A DNA stretch of 64,000 nt from Bermanella marisrubri (GTDB lineage: Bacteria; Pseudomonadota; Gammaproteobacteria; Pseudomonadales; Oceanobacteraceae): assembly GCF_012295615.1 (NCBI RefSeq), contig NZ_CP051183.1:2259001-2323000 (forward strand), written 5' to 3'. Both the position numbers and the translations under genes were made by a program. This document shows, piece after piece, positions 9,417 to 18,542 of this stretch. The notes below the pieces were generated by a model. The model saw only the letters and a program-made list of their open reading frames with translations, had not been told where the DNA came from and did no database searches. Position 1 is the stretch's first letter, and each line of letters begins with the position of its first letter.

Positions 9417-10913
9417 TTAAATCTTAATCCAAGTCGCTTTCACTTCACTGTATTTCTCAAACGCATGCAGTGATTTATCTCGACCATTACCACTTTGCTT
9501 GTAGCCACCAAATGGTGCCGTCATATCGCCCTGATCGTACTCATTGATCCAGACCATGCCAGCTTTGATACCTTTTGCAAAGCGATGGGCTCGAGTAAGG
9601 TTATTCGTCCACACTCCAGAAGCTAAACCATAAATACTGTCATTACATAGCTGCAATGCTTCTTCATCGGTTTTAAAACGAATCACCGAAAGTACAGGGC
9701 CAAAGATTTCTTCCTTAACGATGCTCATGTGTGGCTGTGCATCTTCGAAAATAGTTGGCTCTAAGAAATAACCGCCTTCGGCTAGTTCAACACGATTACC
9801 GCCTACAGTTAGGTTTGCACCCTCTTCTTTACCTTTTTCAATAAAAGAAAGCACACGATTCAATTGATCTTCATCGACAATAGCACCGACATTGGTTTCT
9901 GGATCCAGCGGATTACCTGCTTTCCATTTACCTAGAGACTGACGAACCTTTTCCATAAACTCGTCATAAATGCTGTCTTCAACCAATAGACGAGAACCCG
10001 CCGTACAAACTTCACCTTGGTTAAAACAAATGGCAGCAGCAGCAGCATCCGCCGCTAGGTCTAAGTCTGGCGCGTCTGCGAACACCACATGCGGTGACTT
10101 ACCACCAGCTTCCGACCAAATACGTTTCATGTTCGATTGACCAGCGTAAATCATTAGCTGTTTAGCAACATTGGTTGATCCCGTGAATACCAGGGTATCG
10201 ACATCCATGTGCAAGGCTAACGCCTTCCCAGCCGTATGACCAAAGCCCGGAAGAATATTGAACACACCATCGGGAATGCCTGCTTCTTTGGCTAATTGAC
10301 CAAGCTTAATAGCGGTAAGCGGGGATTTCTCTGAAGGTTTTAGAATAACCGAATTCCCCATTGCCAGCGCAGGGGAAAACTTCCAAGAGGCCATGATCAT
10401 TGGAAAGTTCCAAGGTACAATGGCCGCAACCACACCAACGGGTTCGCGGGTGATCATACCGATTTCATTTTCTGACGTTGGCGCAATTTCATCGTAAACT
10501 TTATCCACGGCCTCAGCTGTCCAACGTACCGCTCGCAAAGTACCACCAATGTCGGCTGACAGTGCGTCACTAATCGGCTTGCCCATATCGAGAGTTTCCA
10601 ATAAAGCCAGCTCTTCTTGGTTAGCTTCGATTAGATCAGCAAACTTTAGCAATACTTGCTTGCGCTCCGCTGGCGCTTTTTGCGACCAAACCCCACTATC
10701 AAAGGCTGCTCGGGCAAGTTTCACCGCTTCATTCACATCAGCTTCATCACAACTTGCAACATTTGCTAGTACACGGCCGTCTATGGGGCTAATGGTTTCA
10801 AAAGTCTCACCACTTTTTGCATCCACCGACTGACCATTAATAAAGGCCTGACCATTAATAGAAAGGCTTGCTGCTTGTTCTTTCCAATACTCGAAAGTGC
10901 GCTGACTGGACAT
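9417..10913 (-). CDS. puuC: PuuC-type aldehyde dehydrogenase
   Basis: 498 residues, NAD(P)-dependent aldehyde dehydrogenase fold. The catalytic Cys is in FNQGEVCTAGSRL and the Glu in SEAGGKSPHVVF. Conserved IVPWNFPM and FTGST cofactor motifs are present. The family member that fits is gamma-glutamyl-gamma-aminobutyraldehyde dehydrogenase. A TTG at 10928 extends the frame by five codons, but ATG 10913 has a GGAG ribosome site six bases upstream and was chosen. It is divergent from the aminotransferase at 11159 across 245 bp. Betaine- or other aldehyde dehydrogenase activity cannot be excluded from sequence alone. Confidence 0.85.
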   Translation of the reverse strand: MSSQRTFEYWKEQAASLSINGQAFINGQSVDAKSGETFETISPIDGRVLANVASCDEADVNEAVKLARAAFDSGVWSQKAPAERKQVLLKFADLIEANQEELALLETLDMGKPISDALSADIGGTLRAVRWTAEAVDKVYDEIAPTSENEIGMITREPVGVVAAIVPWNFPMIMASWKFSPALAMGNSVILKPSEKSPLTAIKLGQLAKEAGIPDGVFNILPGFGHTAGKALALHMDVDTLVFTGSTNVAKQLMIYAGQSNMKRIWSEAGGKSPHVVFADAPDLDLAADAAAAAICFNQGEVCTAGSRLLVEDSIYDEFMEKVRQSLGKWKAGNPLDPETNVGAIVDEDQLNRVLSFIEKGKEEGANLTVGGNRVELAEGGYFLEPTIFEDAQPHMSIVKEEIFGPVLSVIRFKTDEEALQLCNDSIYGLASGVWTNNLTRAHRFAKGIKAGMVWINEYDQGDMTAPFGGYKQSGNGRDKSLHAFEKYSEVKATWIKI

Positions 10914-11158
10914 TTCGACTCCTAACAACTTAATTATTCAATGTAATTAGGCTCAACATACTGCAAAACACCCATTTATTTCAATATATCGAACACACAA
11001 AACACTAAAATTCACAAAAAATACCGTATTGAGAGCATGCCCCATAGGTATTTCATGATTTTCTACAAGTTTTCATGTTTTCAGGGTTGATGTTTTATTT
11101 ATTTAACATAAACTCGGCAAAACATGTTCAAAATAATATACAGATGACAGAGGTCACC

Positions 11159-12466
11159 ATGTCCACCAGCAAACACGATGCTTTTTGGATGCCATTCACG
11201 GCCAACCGCCAATTTAAAGCAGAACCACGCTTAATGGTATCTGCCGAAGGCATGTATTATCAGACGGAAGATGGCCGCAATGTGCTGGATGGCACGGCAG
11301 GCCTTTGGTGTGTCAACGCTGGCCATGGGCGCAAGCGTATTTCAGAAGCCGTCGCCAAACAGATTCAACAACTAGACTTTGCTCCCACTTTTCAAATGGG
11401 TCATCCACTCCCATTTGAATTAGCTGAGCGTTTAGTAAAGCACACACCGGATGGCCTAAACCGCGTTTTCTTTACCAACTCAGGTTCCGAATCGGCTGAC
11501 ACCTCTCTAAAGATAGCCATTGCCTACCATAAAGCCAAAGGTAACCATGGTAAAACCCGTTTAATTGGTCGTGAAAAGGGTTATCACGGTACCAACTTTG
11601 GTGGCATCAGTGTCGGTGGTTTAGGCAATAACCGCAAAAGCTTCGGCTCTCTATTAACAGGTGTGGATCATTTAAAACACGCATGGAAACCAGGCAGTGA
11701 ATTTACTAAAGGTCTTCCAGAAGACGGCGCAGAAATGGCCGATGAGCTACTGGATATGATCGCCCTTCATGGCGCTGAAACCATTGCCGCCGTCATTGTA
11801 GAGCCTATCGTTGGTTCTGGTGGTGTATTCATGCCACCACAAGGTTATTTGAAGCGTTTACGTCAGATCACCGAACAGCATGACATTCTGCTTATTTTCG
11901 ATGAAGTAATCACGGGCTTCGGTCGTGTGGGCGAAGCCTTCGCTTCAAACCGTATGGGTGTGACGCCAGATATTATGAATACAGCAAAAGGCCTCACCAA
12001 TGGTGCAATTCCAATGGGTGCGGTGTTCTTACAAGACTTCATTTACGATGCCTTTATGCAAGGCCCTGAAGAAATTATTGAGCTATTCCACGGCTATACT
12101 TATAGCGGCCACCCAGTGGCAGCGGCAGCGGGTCTCGCAACACTGGATATTTACGAAGAAGAAAACTTATTCCAAAAAGCACTGCAGTTAGAAAGCTACT
12201 GGCAAGAGTCTCTGCACAAACTTCGTGAGCATGGTGTGGTCAAAGATATTCGTAACTATGGTTTAGTCGGTGCAATCGAACTGCATAGTTCAGAGAAATT
12301 TGGCGAGCGTGGTTACAAGATATTCAACCATTGCTACTGGAAACAGAATGCATTAGTGCGATGTACTGGCGATACCATTGCAATGTCTCCACCATTGATT
12401 CTTGAAGAATCGCACATTGATGAACTAATGAATGCATTGAGCAAATCATTAAGCAATGCATTGTAA
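11159..12466 (+). CDS. omega-amino acid:pyruvate aminotransferase (class III)
   Basis: 435 residues, PLP class III aminotransferase. The DEVITGFGRVG motif lies near residue 260 and the PLP lysine is in NTAKGLTNGAIPMG near residue 285. The N-terminal DAFWMPFTANRQFK is typical of the beta-alanine/putrescine:pyruvate group (BauA/SpuC-like). ATG 11159 was chosen because AGAGGT stands just upstream; starts at 11075 and 11144 only add a non-conserved tail. It is followed by a CoA-acylating semialdehyde dehydrogenase gene, the bauA-bauC arrangement known in Pseudomonas, which suggests beta-alanine or a polyamine-derived amine as substrate. Confidence 0.87.
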   Translation: MSTSKHDAFWMPFTANRQFKAEPRLMVSAEGMYYQTEDGRNVLDGTAGLWCVNAGHGRKRISEAVAKQIQQLDFAPTFQMGHPLPFELAERLVKHTPDGLNRVFFTNSGSESADTSLKIAIAYHKAKGNHGKTRLIGREKGYHGTNFGGISVGGLGNNRKSFGSLLTGVDHLKHAWKPGSEFTKGLPEDGAEMADELLDMIALHGAETIAAVIVEPIVGSGGVFMPPQGYLKRLRQITEQHDILLIFDEVITGFGRVGEAFASNRMGVTPDIMNTAKGLTNGAIPMGAVFLQDFIYDAFMQGPEEIIELFHGYTYSGHPVAAAAGLATLDIYEEENLFQKALQLESYWQESLHKLREHGVVKDIRNYGLVGAIELHSSEKFGERGYKIFNHCYWKQNALVRCTGDTIAMSPPLILEESHIDELMNALSKSLSNAL

Positions 12467-12502
12467 GAATTTTCTTAAAAATAAAACGTTTGTAGGTGAA
12501 AC

Positions 12503-13990
12503 ATGAATAACATTACCCATTTCATTAACGGTCAAATAACAGCGGCGAGCGAACGCAACGCCCCTGTTTATAACCCAGCGACCGGTGAGCAAACGGGTGT
12601 TGTGTCTCTTGCTCCGGCTTCATTAGTAGAAGAAGCCATTGCTAATGCAAAAGAAGCATTCGAAGAATGGTCAAAAGTCACACCTCTCAACCGTGTGCGC
12701 ATTCTATTTAAGTTTAAAATGCTGCTTGAAGAGCGCATGGATGAGTTAGCAGAAGCCATCACCAAGGAACACGGTAAAGTGTTTGAAGATGCGAAAGGCG
12801 AAATCATTCGTGGTATGGAAGTGGTTGAATTTGCCTGCGGTATTCCATCGGCATTAAAAGGTGAAATTACAGAGCAAGTCGGTCGTGATGTCGACGCCTA
12901 CTCTGTGAATCAACCACTGGGTGTTGTGGCCGGTATCTCTCCGTTCAACTTCCCTGCCATGGTTCCAATGTGGATGTGGCCTGTTGCCATCGCCTGCGGT
13001 AATACTTTCGTGATGAAGCCTTCAGAAAAAGACCCAACGGCTACCTTAATGGTCGCTGAGTGGTTAAAAGAATGTGGCTTGCCTGATGGCGTACTTAACA
13101 TCGTTAACGGTGATAAAGAAGCTGTTGATGTTTTACTGACTCACCCAGATATTCAAGCAGTAAGCTTTGTTGGTTCCACACCCATTGCTGAATACATTTA
13201 TTCGACTGCCAGTGCACACGGCAAACGTGTTCAAGCGCTTGGCGGTGCAAAGAACCACATGATTGTCATGCCTGATGCTGATATCGACGGTGCTGTAAAT
13301 GCATTAATGGGAGCTGCGTTCGGCTCTGCTGGTGAGCGCTGCATGGCAATTTCTGTAGCGGTCGCCGTGGGCGATATTGCTGACGAACTGGTTGATAAGC
13401 TTGCTGCCAAAACAAAAGAACTCAAAATTGGCAATGGTATTAACCGCGGCCTTGATATGGGTCCATTAGTAACCAAAGAGCACCACGCAAAAGTAAAAGG
13501 CTATGTTGATCTGGGCGTGGAAGAAGGTGCCAAACTCGTTGTTGATGGCCGCGACGTCAAAGTTGACGGCGGAGAGAACGGTTACTTCTTGGGTGGTTGC
13601 TTGTTCGATAACGTCACCACCGACATGAAAATTTATCAGGAAGAAATCTTTGGACCCGTGCTTTGTGTAGTGCGTGTAGAGGATTACGCCACAGCCGCCA
13701 AGATGATTAACGATCATGAATACGGTAATGGTACATCGATCTTTACCCGTTCAGGTGCGGTAGCTCGTAAGTTTGCACACGATATTCAAGTGGGCATGGT
13801 CGGTGTAAACGTGCCGATTCCAGTACCAATGGCATTCCATGCATTTGGTGGTTGGAAGCGTTCTCTATTCGGTAGTAATCATGTTCATGGTCCTGAAGGT
13901 GTGAGGTTCTATACCAAACGTAAAGCGGTCACCATGCGCTGGCCAGAAGGCGACCTAGACGCCGAATTCGTCATGCCAACCATGAAATAA
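12503..13990 (+). CDS. mmsA: CoA-acylating methylmalonate/malonate-semialdehyde dehydrogenase
   Basis: 495 residues. The catalytic Cys lies in FGSAGERCMAIS. The position that holds the general-base Glu in ordinary ALDHs is in GGAKNHMIVMPDAD without it, which is the mark of the CoA-dependent MmsA family. It converts (methyl)malonate semialdehyde to propionyl- or acetyl-CoA with NAD+. It lies 36 bp behind the aminotransferase, so the pair probably turns an omega-amino acid such as beta-alanine into acetyl-CoA. A strong terminator follows. Confidence 0.92.
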   Translation: MNNITHFINGQITAASERNAPVYNPATGEQTGVVSLAPASLVEEAIANAKEAFEEWSKVTPLNRVRILFKFKMLLEERMDELAEAITKEHGKVFEDAKGEIIRGMEVVEFACGIPSALKGEITEQVGRDVDAYSVNQPLGVVAGISPFNFPAMVPMWMWPVAIACGNTFVMKPSEKDPTATLMVAEWLKECGLPDGVLNIVNGDKEAVDVLLTHPDIQAVSFVGSTPIAEYIYSTASAHGKRVQALGGAKNHMIVMPDADIDGAVNALMGAAFGSAGERCMAISVAVAVGDIADELVDKLAAKTKELKIGNGINRGLDMGPLVTKEHHAKVKGYVDLGVEEGAKLVVDGRDVKVDGGENGYFLGGCLFDNVTTDMKIYQEEIFGPVLCVVRVEDYATAAKMINDHEYGNGTSIFTRSGAVARKFAHDIQVGMVGVNVPIPVPMAFHAFGGWKRSLFGSNHVHGPEGVRFYTKRKAVTMRWPEGDLDAEFVMPTMK

Positions 13991-13997
13991 AACTTCT

Positions 13998-14027
13998 AAA
14001 AAAGGCAGGGTCCTACCCTGCCTTTTT
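13998..14027. terminator. rho-independent terminator after mmsA
   Basis: AGGCAGGGT pairs with ACCCTGCCT around CCT, with an A-run on the left and a T-run on the right. The hairpin can work in both directions. Confidence 0.92.
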
Positions 14028-14041
14028 GATAAAAGATTGCT

Positions 14042-14383
14042 ATGAATATTGAAAAATTAATTGACGTTAATCAGCAAAACGCAGAAAAAGAAGTGTATCT
14101 TCCAGATCAAGAAAAGATTGCTTCAGGTAACCCTGAGCAAGGTATCTGGAATGTATTCTCTTCGAAAGATGAAAAGTTCAATGCTGGCATTTGGGATAGC
14201 CAAGCAGGTAAATGGCAAGTCAGTTACAGCGAAGATGAATATTGCGTCATCTTAGAAGGTGGATCTATTATTCACGATAAAGATGGCAATACGAAAACCG
14301 TGAAAGCCGGTGATCATTTTATGGTGCCAGCTGGTTTTTCTGGAGATTGGGAAGTCCCTAATTACTGTAAAAAATCTATGTAG
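14042..14383 (+). CDS. small cupin protein (DUF861/EutQ-like)
   Basis: 113 residues, a single beta-barrel cupin. The core reads EDEYCVILEGGSIIHDKDG and KAGDHFMVPAGFSGDWEVP. Such cupins are often found with PuuB-type oxidases and class III aminotransferases, but their reaction is usually unknown. It is followed after 78 bp by the second PuuB-type gene in the same direction, and shares a likely transcript with it. The ATG starts 15 bases after the mmsA terminator, so transcription probably comes from a promoter inside or behind that hairpin, or by readthrough. Confidence 0.8.
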   Translation: MNIEKLIDVNQQNAEKEVYLPDQEKIASGNPEQGIWNVFSSKDEKFNAGIWDSQAGKWQVSYSEDEYCVILEGGSIIHDKDGNTKTVKAGDHFMVPAGFSGDWEVPNYCKKSM

Positions 14384-14461
14384 TTTACGAAGCCTAGTGC
14401 TTTTATAAATAATCATAGTGATAGAAGAAAGATAAAACACATTGAGAACGAGACGACCAAT

Positions 14462-15748
14462 ATGACCCAACGCACACCGCATACAGGTTCCTATTACGCA
14501 GCCACGGCGAACGATCAAGTGGACCGCCCGTCTTTACAAGACAGCATTGATACACAGATTTGTATTGTTGGTGCTGGCTTTACCGGTATTTCCAGTGCCC
14601 TACATTTAGCCGAAGCCGGTTTTAAAGTAACCGTGCTTGAGGGTGCGCGTATTGGTTACGGTGCAAGTGGTCGCAATGGTGGTCAGCTCGTTAACAGTTA
14701 TAGCCGTGACATCGATGTAATTGAAAAGAATTATGGCAAAGAACTGGGTAGCGCCCTTGGTCACATGGCATTTGAAGGCGGTAACATCATTCGCGAGCGA
14801 ATAGAAAAATACAATATTGATTGTGGCTACAAGCCCGGTGGTATTTTTGCTGCATTCAACGCCAAGCAAATGCATGAACTCAAAGAACAGAAAACGCTTT
14901 GGGAACGTTATGGCCACGAAGGTTTAGAGCTGCTTGATGAAGACAGTATTCGTGAACAAATCAATACCGACGCCTATATTGGTGGTCTTTTAGATCATAC
15001 TGGTGGTCACATTCATCCGCTTAATCTTGTACTCGGTGAAGCTAAAGCATTTGAAGAGCTTGGCGGTACGATTTATGAAGATAGCAAGGTTACTAAAATT
15101 GATCGCTCCAAACGTCCGGTGGTTCACACTGAAAACGGCAGTGTAACCTGCGATTATCTTTTGCTTGCCGGTAACGCTTATATGGGCGGTTTAGTGCCTG
15201 AGCTTGCATCCAAGTCGATGCCTTGTGGTACTCAAATTGTGACCACCGAGGTGCTGGATGAAGACATGGCCAAGTCCCTCATTCCAAATCAATACTGTGT
15301 TGAAGATTGTAATTACAAACTCGACTATTACCGTATCACACAAGATAACCGTTTGCTCTATGGCGGCGGTGTAACATACGGTGGTGGTGATCCTGCGAGC
15401 ATTGAGCGTTTTGTGCGAAGCCATATGGAGAAAACCTTTCCACAATTAAAAGGCGTGCAAATCGAATATGCATGGGGCGGTGACTTCCTATTAACCATGA
15501 GTCGCTTACCGCAAATTGGCCGCTTAACCGATAGTATTTTTTATGCTCAAGGCTACTCAGGTCATGGTGTAACCACCACTCACCTTATCGGTAAGCTCGT
15601 GGGCGAAATGATGAAAGGAAATGCAGAACGCTTTGATGCCTTTGCCAGTCTGAAACACTATCCGTTCCCAGGCGGACAAATGTTCCGAGTGCCATACACT
15701 ATGATAGGTGCAGCCTACTATGGCATTCGCGACAAACTAGGGATTTAG
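14462..15748 (+). CDS. second PuuB-type FAD-dependent amine oxidoreductase
   Basis: 428 residues, closely similar in layout to the oxidase at 7396. The FAD motif is GAGFTGISSALHLAEAG, then GYGASGRNGGQLVNSY, and the C-terminal YAQGYSGHGVTTTH. It should oxidise a gamma-glutamylated polyamine or a related amine. The N-terminal THTGSYYAATAN stretch is also shared with the first copy. ATG 14462 has only a weak GAGACGA ribosome site. Two paralogues in 8 kb suggest different substrates or regulation, as known for the PauB paralogues of Pseudomonas. Confidence 0.83.
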   Translation: MTQRTPHTGSYYAATANDQVDRPSLQDSIDTQICIVGAGFTGISSALHLAEAGFKVTVLEGARIGYGASGRNGGQLVNSYSRDIDVIEKNYGKELGSALGHMAFEGGNIIRERIEKYNIDCGYKPGGIFAAFNAKQMHELKEQKTLWERYGHEGLELLDEDSIREQINTDAYIGGLLDHTGGHIHPLNLVLGEAKAFEELGGTIYEDSKVTKIDRSKRPVVHTENGSVTCDYLLLAGNAYMGGLVPELASKSMPCGTQIVTTEVLDEDMAKSLIPNQYCVEDCNYKLDYYRITQDNRLLYGGGVTYGGGDPASIERFVRSHMEKTFPQLKGVQIEYAWGGDFLLTMSRLPQIGRLTDSIFYAQGYSGHGVTTTHLIGKLVGEMMKGNAERFDAFASLKHYPFPGGQMFRVPYTMIGAAYYGIRDKLGI

Positions 15749-15774
15749 TATCGCCATTCTCCACTACTAAAACC

Positions 15775-15800
15775 GTCATGCCCGACCTGATCGGGCATTC
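15775..15800. repeat. short palindromic repeat, copy 1
   Basis: ATGCCCGA, loop CCTGA, TCGGGCAT. An identical core occurs at 16462-16482 and a degenerate left half at 28919, so it is a dispersed REP-like element. Confidence 0.65.
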
Positions 15801-15953
15801 ATTTAAATCGCAGAAAAAATAAACTTACATTAGCAAGCAACATCGCTTTGTACGGCATCGCAAAATGACAGACTGTGCGCTAAACCATAGTAAGTAAGCA
15901 TCTCGGGGGTTAAGCTACGGTTTTCAGCCATTTGCTTAACCTGTGAGGTATTA

Positions 15954-16364
15954 ATGTTAAGTTATTCCCAGTGGGGTTTAGTAGCCGACGCCTATATCCC
16001 TGTTTTGGCCTTGATCACGCTTATATTTTTGCTAAAAGAACTCGTCAAGTTTAATTTCCAACGACCCTTGAAGCAATTATTATGGATTTTCATATCCGGT
16101 TGTTTTGTTTACGGCGTTATGGCGGTAGATCAAGCGCTTAATATATGGTCAGCAGTCGGGTTGGATTACAGCACACATAGTGCAGTGGCCCTGATCTTTG
16201 TCGTATTTCTGGTACTTCAAAAATCAATAGCGGCTGTTCTCAGTATCGTATCATTTGTCCTGTATGCTTGGTTAATGATGTATCTGAATTACCATTCCAT
16301 ACTCGACATTTTGACCACCGCACTAGTCGTGACACCGATAATTTTTGTTTTACAAAAACGTTAG
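15954..16364 (+). CDS. small integral membrane protein, unknown
   Basis: 136 residues with about five hydrophobic segments and short polar loops (LKELVKFNFQRPLKQ near residue 25). I do not recognise the family. It stands alone between two copies of a palindromic repeat and has no strong ribosome site; the ATG follows GAGGTATTA. The pattern of helices and a short basic loop fits a small inner-membrane protein, possibly a phosphatase-like (PAP2-type) remnant since LDYSTHSAVALIF resembles a SxHSA motif, but this is speculative. Confidence 0.55.
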   Translation: MLSYSQWGLVADAYIPVLALITLIFLLKELVKFNFQRPLKQLLWIFISGCFVYGVMAVDQALNIWSAVGLDYSTHSAVALIFVVFLVLQKSIAAVLSIVSFVLYAWLMMYLNYHSILDILTTALVVTPIIFVLQKR

Positions 16365-16399
16365 AGTGAACCAATTAAGCTTCGAACTTCGAGAAATAA

Positions 16400-16486
16400 T
16401 CAGATGAATCCTCAGTCAAGCTGGGAATGACATTAGAAGTTGAGAATGACTAGCGTTCGTCATGCCCGACCTGATCGGGCATCCAT
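16400..16486. repeat. dispersed repeat block with palindrome copy 2
   Basis: Holds a segment (AATCCTCAGTCAAGCTGGGA) resembling one near 22690-22722, followed by the same ATGCCCGA/TCGGGCAT palindrome as at 15778. This is intergenic, probably non-autonomous, repeat material. Confidence 0.55.
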
Positions 16487-16505
16487 TAGAATCGTTATCG
16501 CAATC

Positions 16506-16934
16506 TTAGTGACACGATTTCTTAAATTTCTCCAAACGCCAATAGTTATAGGGCCATGGTGTAATAAAGCCCACAAACAGCGCGATTGGAATCACCCACC
16601 ACGTTAAAATGGCGCCACCGGTTAATGCATAGTCGGTGATATTCATCGCCAACTCCATAGCGATCATGGAAATAAAGCTCATGCCTAACGCGGTTTTTAA
16701 TGCATCTTTAAAGTCAAACTTTGCACGTAGCAATATGATAGTTTCTAGCAAGATACTGGTTAATAAACCATTCACCATAGCCAGTGCCATAACGGATAGC
16801 ACTGACCAGTCATGTTCAATATTTTGAAAATACGCGATCGTCCCAAAGTCACCAATGGCACAGCCAATCAGGCACCACTTAGTATTATGCGCGCTTTTTA
16901 TCCAATTGCTTTTATTTTTCCAAGAAATAGCCAT
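16506..16934 (-). CDS. DUF4396 family membrane protein
   Basis: 142 residues with four hydrophobic segments. The C-terminal PWPYNYWRLEKFKKSCH and the internal GCAIGDFGTIAYF are family signatures of DUF4396 as I know it. The role is unknown; conserved Asp, His and Cys residues have led to suggestions of metal handling, which is not proven. The next gene upstream on the same strand is an AraC regulator with a metal-binding-like CxxC domain whose coding start is about 640 bp away and which reads toward it. Confidence 0.75.
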   Translation of the reverse strand: MAISWKNKSNWIKSAHNTKWCLIGCAIGDFGTIAYFQNIEHDWSVLSVMALAMVNGLLTSILLETIILLRAKFDFKDALKTALGMSFISMIAMELAMNITDYALTGGAILTWWVIPIALFVGFITPWPYNYWRLEKFKKSCH

Positions 16935-17017
16935 ATCCCCTCCTCTTTCAATTTTTAACAGTGTAAAGGTGAAGAAAGATTAAGGCGTTATAGGATTGTT
17001 ATATCATTTTATAGAAT

Positions 17018-17578
17018 TTATAGGTTATCCAAGGGGACACGCTCTTGTTTGTGGCGCGCATTTCTAAAGTGGCTTGGTGTTAGGCCCGTCACTTTTTTGA
17101 ATTGTCCACTTAAATGTGCAGTACTACTGAACCCTAACTGAAAGGCTATTTCAGCTAAGGTATCTTGACCGTAGGCTAGCATCTCTTTCGCCTTTTCAAT
17201 GCGCAAACGAATAAAATATTGCTCTAATGTCATACCTTCGATACTGGAGAATAAATGGCTTAAGTATTGATAATCTCGATGCACATGTCGGCGAACATAG
17301 TCAGAAAGCTTTTCACGCTGATGAACTTGGTCATTTAAATATTGAATGCAAGCGACTTTAAGTTGGTCTACCCAAACGCTTTTACTCGCATTTAAGCGCT
17401 CAAAGCCATATTTTAAAAGCTCGGCATCTAATGCTTGGATCTTATCGTCGCTAAGCTCGGCTGAGAGTACGACTTCGCCTAACGTAATATTGTCATAGGC
17501 TATATTGAGATCTGTCAAAACCTGCTGCACGATCATAATACAGCGATTACATACCATGTTTTTAATATAGAGCATCAT
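17018..17578 (-). CDS. AraC-family regulator with N-terminal CxxC (HMA-like) domain
   Basis: 186 residues from the chosen ATG 17578. Residues about 1-60 (MLYIKNMVCNRCIM, then a KYGFERL end) look like a heavy-metal-associated fold with a CNRC pair. The C-terminal 100 residues are an AraC double helix-turn-helix (LAEIAFQLGFSSTAHLSGQFKKVTGLTPSHFR). The frame could start at 17653, but that would overlap the upstream gene and add a non-family tail. It starts 13 bases after the CLCA_X-type gene, so the two are likely translationally linked. Its ligand may be a metal or thiol-reactive compound; this is inference. Confidence 0.8.
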   Translation of the reverse strand: MMLYIKNMVCNRCIMIVQQVLTDLNIAYDNITLGEVVLSAELSDDKIQALDAELLKYGFERLNASKSVWVDQLKVACIQYLNDQVHQREKLSDYVRRHVHRDYQYLSHLFSSIEGMTLEQYFIRLRIEKAKEMLAYGQDTLAEIAFQLGFSSTAHLSGQFKKVTGLTPSHFRNARHKQERVPLDNL

Positions 17579-17591
17579 ATTTTTTGTGTTT

Positions 17592-18374
17592 CTATCGCTG
17601 AGATTCTCGATATAAGGCTTGACCAAGACTTTGAAAATAGTCTTTGAATGCATAATTGATGCGAACTCGGTGCTGGCCTTGTGGGTATAAACCCAATTTA
17701 GCTTCGTCTGATTCTTTTGTGCCTTTCACCAAAAACTCATTTTTTATTGGCTGATCTTGAATGAACGCTTCAAAGGCACGCGCACATATTTCTTCTGGCT
17801 GACTAAAGTACTTTGTATTCATTTTCTTATCCACCAGCACGGACTGCTTAAAGACATCACTGGGCTCTTCGCCATCTTCACTCAATAAAATGGTCTGAAA
17901 GCATTGTACTAAACGGTGATTAATTGGATGTGCTTTATAGTCTCCATCTTCTAACCAATAGCTACTTGCAAATTGATGTCGACTTACTTCGTTTTCATCG
18001 TATAGTTTGCTGCAAATGTAATGATCAAACGCATGAAACCATTCGTGAGCAATACTGCCAGGCCCTGCATTTTTGGCGAGCGCAAAACTTCGCGTACTAG
18101 GATCATAATGGGCACTGACATAGCGTTGACCACCTTTTCCATACTGCAATGCCAAAGATCCACGCAAAGATACAAGGTCTTCAGGTGCAGATAAAATACA
18201 CATCAAATCACTGAGCGCGTCGTAAAACAAATTCGCCGCTTTCGCTTTCTCGGCGTGGGTCACCCATTTCCCTAGTTCAATACTACGAAAATTAAAGCGT
18301 CGTCTTATATCAATAAAATTGACATCGTCGTTTCTATGATTTGGTCCGCGGCGATAGAATATTCGGTCTTTCAT
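17592..18374 (-). CDS. CLCA_X-type HEXXH metallohydrolase-like protein
   Basis: 260 residues. A clear zinc-protease-like motif AHEWFHAFDH lies near residue 110, with an acidic SQPEEICARAFEAF segment near residue 205 that could supply the third ligand. The N-terminus MKDRIFYRRGPNHR and SLRGSLALQYGKGG match what I recall as the CLCA_X family. No signal peptide, so it is cytoplasmic. The substrate is unknown. It is directly upstream of, and probably co-transcribed with, the AraC regulator gene. Confidence 0.75.
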   Translation of the reverse strand: MKDRIFYRRGPNHRNDDVNFIDIRRRFNFRSIELGKWVTHAEKAKAANLFYDALSDLMCILSAPEDLVSLRGSLALQYGKGGQRYVSAHYDPSTRSFALAKNAGPGSIAHEWFHAFDHYICSKLYDENEVSRHQFASSYWLEDGDYKAHPINHRLVQCFQTILLSEDGEEPSDVFKQSVLVDKKMNTKYFSQPEEICARAFEAFIQDQPIKNEFLVKGTKESDEAKLGLYPQGQHRVRINYAFKDYFQSLGQALYRESQR

Positions 18375-18542
18375 ATCACAAAAGTTTACCGCAGATAGTA
18401 CCTATTAGTCTTGGCGCATTCTAAAACATAACTGTATAGATTCTTTACGCCTAATGGATTGTCATGACGCCTCAATAGGCTATTAATTAAACAACTCATT
18501 ACTTAAAGACACTCATAATAAAACTTGTAATAGGAGACCGTC

